DNA of 64,000 bases from Pomphorhynchus laevis (taxonomy: Eukaryota; Acanthocephala; Palaeacanthocephala; Echinorhynchida; Pomphorhynchidae), in contig WNNJ02002706.1 in the NCBI GenBank assembly GCA_012934845.2, positions 124,001-188,000 of the forward strand. The letters are read 5' to 3'. Below, piece after piece: positions 46,601-58,600 of this stretch; position 1 is the first letter of the stretch; each line of letters begins with the position of its first letter. A model generated the notes under the pieces. The model saw nothing but the letters and a program-made list of their open reading frames with translations, was not told where the DNA came from and made no database searches. The translations under genes and the position numbers were made by a program.

Positions 46601-49600
46601 ACCGCAAAGCATCTAAAGTTGCAATTGCAACCTCTTATACTTCCAACATTGGTTCACTCTCATTCGAAGGTGCTATTCGCTACTTCCATATAATGCTTCT
46701 TCCTATACCTCAATATGGAATACCTGCATTCTGGGAAGATTTATCTTCGTCTAATTTCGCCCAAATCGACAGGTGTCAATGGAGATTTGTTAAACGCGTT
46801 ATAGGTGTCTCTCATAAATCTTCTTCTATTGCTGTAGCAGCGATTTCAAAGCTCCAACCTTGTTCTGTATTTCTTTGTAATCGCCTCCATCTTCCTAGAA
46901 CAGCTGAATTCTGCCATAATCTCTAAAACCATGAAACAAAATTATCTTTGCTTGACCCAGACATATATCTGACCCCTGAATTCATTCAAATAAATTGGCG
47001 AAATCCACGAACGCAAAAACGCTTCATAATATGAATCTCTTCATGGTACTTGGAGAGATTCTCTTCATGGGTACCATGATAAATTTTGCTCCATTCGTAT
47101 CCCCCTTCATAATCGCACGTCAACATGCATCTGTATGTATCGCCTCCAATCATGTAATTCTTTGCTTCACGTGTTTGACTGCCAACTTCTTTCAAAGATG
47201 AGCTTGACAAAGACATTTTGTACTTTTCTTTGTTTAAATGTGTAAATTCGGTGTTTTTTTATTTATTTTTGCCCAATGTCGAGAGACTAAGAGGCCAATA
47301 ATTCATCTCTACATTAATATTTTATTAATTATATTAATTAATAATATTATTAATAATAATTTAATTATAATTAATACTAAATATACAAAAGGTATATTAT
47401 ATCAATCATCAAATAGTAATTTTATATTTCATTACAAAAAATGTTGGGTTGAGGAATAGGAATCGAAAAATAAAAATATCAAAAGTCATCTTTCTGATGA
47501 CTTTTGATATTTATTAGAATATTACTTATAAATTGTTCATAAAAACTTTAAAAACTTTTGAATAAAAATTATAAAATTTAAATCATAAAAATTATTTTAA
47601 AAATTCCTTTCTGTTTTACAAAGAATGTAGCCAAAGTTAAGTGATCCGATTTATTTGCAAACTGAGTAAACATATTTAAATATTAAAAGCGTTTTAAACG
47701 CAAACAATAGAGTTTAATGAAATATAGAAGCGTTTTATAAAGAAAAATTAGGAATCATTGCAAAGAACTTACTTCGACCTTTTACGGTCGTGAAACCCTA
47801 ATATTAAATTATTGTATGGGTGAATAAAAATAATGTACTCTATCTGTTTTTTAGGCATTATTAATTATCCACACATGTATTCACATGTACAGTTTTATCT
47901 AAAATGTATCCGCTACAAATTGACAAAATAAGCGAATTTTAAATTAAGAGAATTACATTTTACGATCTTATTTATTGTTGGAATAAAGATTTGATACTTT
48001 TCTTTTTTACGTAAACTCATTTTAACTATTTCATCCTTTGTTTTCTTTATTTATGCATATTCATGTAATGATATGTTATCTATTGTATATACTTGGTTAT
48101 GCCCAATTACGAGAGGGAATGAGGTAAAAATAGTCTCTTAATATTAATATTATTAATATTAATATCATATTATTAAACTTTTGAAAGAGAATATACACAA
48201 ACAAAGAAATTTAACAGCTTAAATACACAAAAAAATATAAGTCAAAAAATATTATCTTATTAATATTCTCTACAATAAAAGAGTTTAATGAAATATAAAA
48301 GCGTTTTATAAAGAAAAATTAGGAATCATTGCAAAGAACTTACTTCGACCTTTTTACGGTCGTGAAACCCTGGTACGCTTTGCATGAGGTGAGCAGTAGG
48401 ATGGTTGCAGAAGTCAGATGACACATAGCCTATCCTAAGTCGTCGTCCATTCAATTGTCTCTTTTGATGCACATACGGTGTAAACTGTAAAAACTTTACC
48501 TGGGCATCAAAATAAACATTTTACTATGTAATTTTCCCGTAAAAAATTTAATTGAAAGTTTAGAAAAACAACAGTTTCTTAAAAATACAATTAGAGGATC
48601 AATTTATCTAAATTGCTTAGACTCAATATTTTCCAGGTAAAGTTTAGAATTTTTTTTAGAAAATTCCATTTTCTCAATTTCTTTATGTGTTCATTAAAAG
48701 AAATGAATTTTGGCATTTTTTCTATTTCCAGCTTACAATTAAAGACACTCTTTACATTTAATCCTGATATTGCAGTTGCTCATGATGATCACAAATCTTT
48801 ATTCTAATAGATTGTATACTATAAATTAATCGGTTCATATTATTTTTTAAGATATATCCATTCTTTAAATTTGTGGCAAAATAGATAAAAAATATGCATT
48901 TAATTTATAGGTTACAAGGCATTTTCGGGAATTACAAGAATGTGAAATTGTAATCTCAGTCAAGTGATTTGATGTATATTATAAATATTAAAGCCTTATT
49001 ATATAAGGTTTATTATATAAACCTTTTTATATTAATATTATAACTTTTGTTATGAATATTATTTTAAAGAAAGTCGCTTTGTTGCTCTGCTATTTTCTTT
49101 CAAAAAAATAATATTCTGACGATATTAATATTATAAGAATATTAATATCATAACAATATTAATAATATTAGATAATATTAATATTAATTTACAGCCTTGT
49201 TCACTTTATATATTCGAAGCATTATATCTCGAGCATACTCTAGCATTTTCGTCAAATCTAAATGCATTTAATAGAAAAAAGTCAATGCTGATCCGTAACT
49301 CTATCAAACACCTGTATATACGCGGTGTCAATTGCGGATATACCATGTAAAACCAAGCGGCATTTAGTTTGGAGAGCATCAATCTTATGGCATCATGATA
49401 AATTCTGTTGAGTACGTTTTGCTTTAAACGAAAATCAAATTAATGTGGAAGCCTTCCGTGTAAGGGTAAATGTGATTAACTTCAACAAGTAGTATTCACA
49501 TGTACAGTTTTATCTAAAATGTATCCGCTACAAATTGACAAAATAAGCGAATTTTAAATTAAGAGAATTACATTTTACGATCTTATTTATTGTTGGAATA

Positions 49601-52600
49601 AAGATTTGATACTTTTCTTTTTTACGTAAACTCATTTTAACTATTTCATCCTTTGTTTTCTTTATTTATGCATATTCATGTAATGATATGTTATCTATTG
49701 TATATACTTGGTTATGCCCAATTACGAGAGGGAATGAGGTAAAAATAGTCTCTTAATATTAATATTATTAATATTAATATCATATTATTAAACTTTTGAA
49801 AGAGAATATACACAAACAAAGAAATTTAACAGCTTAAATACACAAAAAAATATAAGTCAAAAAATATTATCTTATTAATATTCTCTACAATAAAAGTTTA
49901 ATGAAATATAAAAGCGTTTTATAAAGAAAAATTAGGAATCATTGCAAAGAACTTACTTCGACCTTTTACGGTCATGAAACCCTAATATCAAATTATTGTA
50001 TGGGTGAATAAAAATAATGTACTCTATCTGTTTTTTAGATACAAACCATTTTACAAACCATTTTATTTATAAAATGGTTTGTAAAATTGAAAATTTTGCT
50101 TTTTTCTCTTTACATGATGTTTTGAACGAAATTAGATTAATTGATTTATGAATGATTTATTATTGAATTGTTAATTAATAAATTGCGGTGATTTATATCG
50201 TAATCATGTAAAAACTTTCATTATACATGAATTGACATTAATATATAATATATTTTGCTTTAAAGTTTTAATTTATTTGATAAAATAATTTGTAAAATTG
50301 ACAATTTTGCTTTGTTCTCTTTACATGATCATGATAAAACTTAGCGATTTTCTCTATCAGTAGACGTTAGTTTAGAAAAATTGGCCAACCTATGGGTATT
50401 TTTCAGTTTTAAATGTCATATATGCTCTTCATTGTAGCGTATAAATGCACTTTAAGTTTATGATATCAACCTTAACGGTACACTTTAACGAACACTTAAT
50501 ATACCTTAGCGAATGCACAAACAATTTGTTGCTTCTTTTGTAATTTAAGGGTAAATCGATTATGTTGTAATTATGTAAATAGTAAATATTTAATAATCTT
50601 CAATATAGGATAATTATAAAGAATAATAAAAATTATTTATAATATAATTGCTTATTTTTATTAACTATTCTGTTAAAATTACATTCGTGTGCCACGTAAT
50701 CTGTTTTTTAGCCATTATTAATTATCCACACGAGAAAAACAATTTTTTTTGTTAGAGTTAATTATAACAACGTTTCGGTCAATCACAGTGACCCTTTTCA
50801 AGTTGAAAGTTTTCAAACACAAATCGCCTTATATTACATAAGTGCGGAAGAAAATGAACATGTTTTCTTAGTCCATAGTGTCGATAGGAATTTTTAAATT
50901 ATAATTTGATTTATTTCCATGCATCCTTTCACCACTGCCGTTGATGTGTATAGACTCAAAAATTATCCGTCTATAATAATTTGATTCTTTTGCAAGAATT
51001 TTGATATTATCGAATTCAATATTGTGTCCTTTCATGACAGAATGGTTTAAAACAGCAGATGACATGTCCCCTTTCCTTAGAGCATTACGATGTTCCTTAA
51101 TTCTAAGGAACTCTATATTAGTACTATACTCTATATTAGTACTGTACTCTATATTAGTATAATATATTACACTAGACAAACAAATTTTATCAGAGCACAT
51201 ACATCATTAGCATAAGTTGAAGAATAGAGGCCGAAACCTTATAACTTAGCAGTTCCTACAGACGATCTCTAATCTTTATTCTAATGTGTTGAATACTATT
51301 TATTTATCAATTAAAATGTTAAATATCTAAAAACTATAATGCGTAAAAATACTATTTTCTAAGTAAACTCATTTTAAATATTACGTCTTTTGTTTTCTTT
51401 ATTTATGCACATTCATGTAATGATCTCCAAGATGCTTATTGCTCAAAAAAATAACAATTTCCGCAAAATCAAAAGAGGGGTATCCAATTTTTCAAACACA
51501 ACTGTGTTCATCATCAGGAATTGTATCAGTGGTTGTTAAACTTTGTGCTACACATCGGTTAGTTCAACACATAGAATAAAAAATACACTAAGCAGAAACG
51601 AGTATGTATTACAAATACTAGTCATACACTAGGACATTAGTGTATGACTGGTCATGCACTAATCGTACACTAGGACAAATATATACTAATACAAATATAT
51701 ACCTCTTATTCACAAGAAATTTGTTAATAATATTGTATATAATATTATATATCTCAATATCTTACTCTTATTCACAAGAAATTTATTGCAATCAAATAAA
51801 CCTTTTTCGATGTTGCATCAAACTATTATCAAAGATATATCCTAAAAATTGTAATAAAGAAAATAAATCTAATTGTATTTATCAACGATGTTTAGTAGCT
51901 TATTTAAAAGTTGCAAACCTTTTCACTACAAATCTGAGCATGCCTGGTTGCGATTCCTTTTCGGTGTTCGTGGGAAAGTGGATAAAGCATACTATGATGA
52001 GGATGAACTGATGGCATCGCTCCACTTTCCAACTGACTTTTAATGATTGACTTTATTTGCTCCATACGGTTAGCATAGTCATCCCAATTACAAATAATCT
52101 AAATATTCAAAGTAATATATTAACCAAAGAGTAATATATTAATTTAATATTATTTAATTATTAATTATTTAATTATTCATTTGCACAATGAAATTAATGA
52201 AAATTATTGAAATTAATGAAATTTAATAATAATCTTTTGTGTGTTAAACATCTTCACCTTACCTTTAAAATTCAGTTTATAAAGTTAAGTTGCGAAACAT
52301 TTCTGAGTCTATATTTTGCGTTGTATTTGCACTTAGCGAGAACAAGCACTACCAAATTTTAATTGCAAGTAAAAAAAGAATGTAATGTAATGAAAGGTAA
52401 ATTATTTGTTTAGTTAAAAAATTTATATTGATACTCAAAATTTATACTCAAATTTATACACAAACATCAGATTTAATAAAAACTTCGTATCAGATTCAAT
52501 ATAAACTTCGGTCGAAACGTGGTCAAAAATCAATTTGTTCTTTCCTGGTCATTCTATTTCTCATTTGAAAAGTAAATGGCTGAATCACGTGAAAATGATC

Positions 52601-55600
52601 CCGGGAGACGGTTTTCTTAAACTTCCCACATATTTTTTCTAACAACACTGATTTAATCTGAAATCAGATTAAATTTAAATATTAAATTTAATTTAATTCA
52701 GATTATTTAAATTTACAAATTAATGAATTCTTTGATATGTAATTAATAAATATTATTTTTATTAAATCAAATATCTTTAATTTGAGTTTCAAAAATGACA
52801 ATTCAAATTTTGCACTTCGCTCCAATCCCGTATTTTTCAGGCCAACAAAAGTACGCTACATTTTCATATTCTCATCAGCTATTGATTCAACACCTTCGTT
52901 TAACGTTTCGGTCATTTTAATGACCGAAACGATTGGCAATTAGATTTAATGAAAAACTTTCGTCTTACATTTTACAAATTTAATTTCTGATTTCAAATTA
53001 AATCTGCGTTGATAAAAAAAGCGGCTACCTTCAATTTTAAAACCTAACAATTTTTTGCAATAAATTGCAATTTTCAAACTAGTAATCTATAGTTTGTTAT
53101 AATTATATAAATTATATAAATTATTGATATACTTGATATAAACAAAATATAATTCAATATATATATCGATAGAATGATCTTCGGTTGTGATGTAAATAAA
53201 CTATAAAGTATGATATGACATACTTGTCATACATGATGTTTCAACCATTAAGAATCTCTTTATAAATATCGATTAAAAACATTTCAATTTAATTGAAAAT
53301 CAAATGATTGATCCTGTTTAAAGGCAAACGTTTAAAAATATCTTTTCATATAAACATCGATTAAAGATACATTTCAACTGAATTGAATATTGAATGTTCG
53401 CTCGTGTCCAAAGCCAAACGTAATAATACTATATAATACTATATAATATATAAAAAAAATTTCATTCAATATGATTGCCAATACAGTAGACTAGTCGAGT
53501 AATCGTCAGCCAACATTAAAATAACCAAAGCGAGAAAGCGTAACAATGACTGCGCAGTAGGGGGTCCAAAAATGCAAATTTAATTTTGACACAGTGTCAA
53601 ATTATTGAATTGCTATGTGTATTAAAATGTGCAAATTTCAGCTTCTCATCATCAACCATAGCCTTTGCACCAGATTTCACTTTCTTGAACTATTCTAGAT
53701 GATCGACTCTTCGAATCTCAAAAGATTTATGTTGTAGTTAGTAACTCTGATAGTATTAAATATCAGTTTTGTTGTTTCCCTAACTTTAAGAGATCTGCCA
53801 AAAATGTAAAAAGGAGTTTTTAGAGATATAGCTGTATTGTGAAATTATCTTTGTTAGATCGTCTCCAGATTACAAAATGCCAAAAACAAGAAACACAGAT
53901 CGGAATAGTACATTTGACTTCCCTGCAGATATGAACCCGTCTATGCTTCCTACATCTGCAGATGTCTATAGGTACATTTTTATTGTTTAAAATGTCTGTA
54001 TTTGTATGTTTGTGTATATTTAGATACTACCTGTTTGTTCAAAAAGAAAACAAAACAAACAATCCATTTGGTAGCAAGTCAGACTTGATGAAGCAAACAC
54101 CGACAAAAAATTATGAAACAATGACAGATATTCTCATTTCCTACGATTAGTCCGCGCACTGTGGAATTAAAAGTTTTGCGTTTGCTGGATAAATGTCAAA
54201 AACTAAACAAACTACATCATGAGCGGAAGGTGATAGTTATGATTCACAACAGATGCAGCTCGAAAACCTTTTTGACATTTGCACATGCAAGTGTTACGAT
54301 AAAGGATTATCGCGACGGTGTTGTAGATATCCCATCAAGATACCTACAAATAATGGCAGCCATATGTCGATCAAAAAACGATACTCGGCCAATTAGGAAG
54401 AGTAGACAAAATGAGTTGTCCATTGATTAATATGTCCCAACAAACATATATACAATCAACTTCCATACTACAGCAATCAAACGAAAACATTGACTTACCA
54501 AATCCTACCGAAAATTGTCAGCAATATTCATCAGATACTGACATTAACTATAATGAGTCAATTGATGAACAGACAGGTGAAGAATACAAATTTACAACAT
54601 ACAATGAGCGAAACGGGTTAGTTTTTCGTATTGATCAATGTACTCATCTAACATCAATGTTGTTTAGGTTTGATTAAACGGAGGTCAGTCAAATGGCTGA
54701 GAGATATTGTGTTAGCTCTACGGCGGCGGCCAATATTACAAACAGTGCCCTTAAGTGCATGCATTTCTAGACGCCAAAAACAAATATAAGCCGGTCCAAA
54801 ATTGCAAGAGCGAGAAATAAATCCGAACATAATCAAAGTGTAGTTGGAATCCAAGCGCTCGGATTTGATGGCCGAAAGGATAGAACATTTACAGACAGTG
54901 GATTTGTCAGGGAAAATCATTATGTCCTCGTTCGGAACCCGGATCTGATTACCTGGATCATATTATAACCTATGATGGTCATGCATAAAGCATCGCTTGT
55001 GCTATTCGTGATGTGGTAGAAGAAACAGAAAGTGTTTCAACACTTCAGGCGGTTATGTGTGACGGAACGGCTGTAAACACAGGAAAACATAATGGCATTA
55101 TTGCTCAATTGGAAAGGTACCTCGGAAGACCACTTCAATAGAGCATTTGCATGTTTCATTTATTGGAGATCTGCATGCGACGTGCATTTGCGATTATAGA
55201 TGGAAAGAACTCCGGTCCAAGAAGCAGAGAAGGCGAAATAGGAATTCTTCTGCAAAACTTCGACCCAAAAAGGGCTACAATAGTGCTTGAACCAGTAAAA
55301 TTCGGACTAATTGAAGAACAATGCAATAGGGAATACAACCTTACTACAGATCAAAAGTATCTGTATCAGATATCCACAGCAATCAACAATGGAGTAGTTG
55401 ATAATAAATTGGCTAAGTGAAAGCCCGGAACAATACACAATGCAAGGTGGGTAACTACAACAAGCAGCCTTTTGCGTGTCTACACCTCGACTGAGAAGCC
55501 TACGGAAAAGTTCATGCAAATGATAAAATTCATACAATCTGTTTATGTTCCGTGTTGGTTTCGGATTAAGAAATATTGAAGAATTTTTGAAGGAGCCGAA

Positions 55601-58600
55601 AATTACTATTCTATTGTAAAATCTCTGAGACTTATACAATAACCAATCAAATCGGAATGTGAGAAGGTGTTAACGCATAATCACTACTTTGCTCACAGTG
55701 AGAATATTCTTGTGGGCATGCTCTCTGATAGCAATGTTGAGATGAGAAGGAAAGCTGTCGATATAATTACAATGTGTAGAAGCTGCAACAACGATCGTGG
55801 TGCAATGAGATTAAATACCACTCTGAATTTAAATGTTGATGATTATTCTCAGTTGATTGACATCAACAACCAAGATGAAATGTATGAGCCACCAATCACC
55901 AAAATGATGTCATCCGAAGATTTAAATAAATTTACGAATAGTGCATTGCAAGTGGAAATACCTTGTCACTCACAGTCCGTGGAGCGTTACATTCAAATGG
56001 TCAAGTGTGCATCCCTTCAAAGGAAAGCATACTGCAATCGACACAACTACATAAAAAATGTACTACAAGCTAGATTAATGTAAGAAATAAAATTAATATT
56101 TCCCGATTATGTTGTGTTTTGAGCAAAACAAAGGTACTATTGGCTTTTGGTAACAAAAAAATTAAAATCGAAACCAAAAATCGATTGTTCGATCATTATT
56201 TGGTATCTGAAAACAGAATTCACGTGCGGGGGTAGAGAATGTCCGTTCTTGTTCAAATGTGAATATGTTAGTCTCCTTTAGATATAAACGATTTACACTA
56301 TGTCAAAATTTTATATGAAAAAAAAACGTTTTCGAACCCCCTACTGCACAGGTATATCAATTTAAAATTAGGAAGCAAGCTATCGATGACTAGTTTGATA
56401 ATAGAAATTAATTAAAATATAGGTAGGTATTCAAATTAAATGTAAAACCTTTAACTATCAACGTTCATTTAATTTGAAATCAGAAATGACATCAATAAAA
56501 TTCGTAAAATGTAAGACGAATTATTTCATTAAATTTAATTGGCGATAAAAGTAGACGAGTCGAGTAATCATCAGCCAACATTAACAAGACTGACACGTGA
56601 AACGTAGGTATTGGATCAGTAGCTGATGATGTTCAACAATATTGAAATGTAGCGTACTGCTGTTGGCTTATAGATAGGATTAAAGCAACGTGCAGAATAA
56701 AAATAGTCATCAAAATTTCAATGGTAAAAATGACTGCACAGGTATATCAATTTTAAATTAGGAAACAAACTATCGATGACTAGTTTGATAATAGTAATCA
56801 TTAGGAAAAATAGGTAGGCTTTCAAATTGAAGGTAGCACCTTCCCCTACCAATGCTGATTTAATTTGAAACATAAATGATTTTAATTAAATTTGCAAAAT
56901 GTAAGACGAAAGTCTTTTACTAAATCTAACTACAAATGAAACAGACGAGTCAAGAGATCGTCAGAAAACATTAAAAGGATCAGAGCGTGAAACAAATGTA
57001 TTGGATCCACCAATACTGAAATGTAGCGTACAGCGGTTAGCTTATAGATAGGATTAAAGCAGTGCTCAGGATAAAACAATAGTCATCAAAATTTGAATAG
57101 TAGCAATGACTGCACAGGTTATCAACTTAAAATTAGCAAACAAACTATATATTACTAGATTATAACAGTAATTAATTGCAAAAATAGGTAGGTTTTTAAA
57201 TTGAAAGTTACATTTTCTCTTAATAGCGGCACTAGGTTTTCAAATTGAAGGTAGCCCCTTTCCTTATCAACGAAATCAATTATTATTTTAAATAATAAAT
57301 GATTTCAATTAAATTTGCAAAATGTGAGACAAAAGTCTTTATTAAATCTAAATGTCAATAAAGAAGACGAGTTGAGTCAGGCAGCATTAAAATGACAAAA
57401 ACGTGAAATGTATTGGATCAGTATTGTAGGTATTGGATTTAACCTGGTTAAACATTGTCTTCGTTAAAAGCACTTACAATTGAAAATGGATGCACAAACA
57501 GTCGAAATATTTAAATAAAATTCAAGAGTGTTAATTCTCGGGGATGCTTTGCTAAAAGCAATTTATTTTTAATTGCAAAACAATTTAAAATATTTTAAAA
57601 ACAGTTTTTTACAATAATTCATTTTTAGAAAAAATTTTAGTCATCGAAAAATTTCAATAGTAAAAATTTCAATTTGAAGTTGGAACCTTCTGATCTTTAC
57701 GCTAATTTAATTTGATTTAATAAAATTTCAAAATAAAATATTCAAGTCTTTCATAAAATCTAAATGTCAATAGAGCAAACTAGACTAATGATGGTCAGCA
57801 ACATTAAAAGGGGCGAAACGTAAGTATTGGATCAGTAGCCGATGAGGTCCACCATTACTGAAATGTAGTGTACTGTTGTTGGCTTCAAAATATTAGATTG
57901 AAGCAACATGCATTATCATAAAAATATCAATTGCAATATAAAATTAATCGTTGTGTTAAAAATAATCAAAACCAGGATACCTGAAGAGAGTGAACTAGAC
58001 TACAATACGCGTCGTATGAATCAGGTTTAAGCCATAGAGCAGTTCGAAAAGTATTGATAGCTTCAAGAACGTTACCTGAATCTTTATGTAGTGATGCTAA
58101 ATTCGCATATGCATCTGCAAATGCGGGATTTAATTGTATTGCACGCTGATAGCACGCCAATGCAGTGTTAGCATCACCAAGCTCTTTCAATGTATTGCCC
58201 ATATTAAGATAGATGTCAGCATTGCTAGGCTGGATACGAATAGCGTCCTTATAATGCGATATTGCTTCAGATAATCGACCTTGTTGTTGCAAAAGCGTTG
58301 CAAGGTTAGAATGCGCGGCTGCGAACTCAGGATAACCGTCTAACGCCCTGCTATAGAGCTGAATAGCTTCACTTATTTGGTAACGCTCTCTCTTAACATT
58401 TGCAAGGTTATTGAGACAGTCTGGGTGCGTGGGACATAGCTCCAACGCTTGATTGTACAATTTCTCAGCATCGGCAATCTAAATTATCAAAGCATAACGA
58501 ATGGAAATAGCGTTTGAATTATGAATTTATAATTTAAAAGTCAAAGATGTTCCCAACTTTATAACCAAAAATCTATTTTAGCAAACATTTAAGGCATATT

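Larger units (their letters stand above)
53486..57960 (+). repeat. ~400-bp tandem repeat in OGT intron d-e, interrupted by a DNA transposon
   Basis: The landmark GACGAGTC.AG...CATT occurs at 53490 (interrupted unit), 56555, 56946 and 57366, with a related start near 57776, giving unit lengths of about 390-420 bp. Each unit contains AAACG.A.GTATTGGATC, GAAATGTAG.GTAC, AATGACTGCACAGG and AGGTAGG.TTTCAAATTGAAGGTAGC blocks. Units are diverged, so the array is older than the 464-bp one. It ends less than 25 bp from exon d. No coding content. Confidence 0.82.

Noticed and set aside
46986-47216. Minus-strand frame with [20 protein letters not shown]
   Set aside because: It has some conserved-looking residues, but no family could be assigned and both strands are open; left uncalled.
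51640-52011. Plus-strand frame of 123 codons
   Set aside because: It overlaps OGT exon e in antisense and has no recognisable motif.
54654-54920. Minus-strand frame over the transposon
   Set aside because: It is the shadow of the plus-strand ALGFDGRKD segment.
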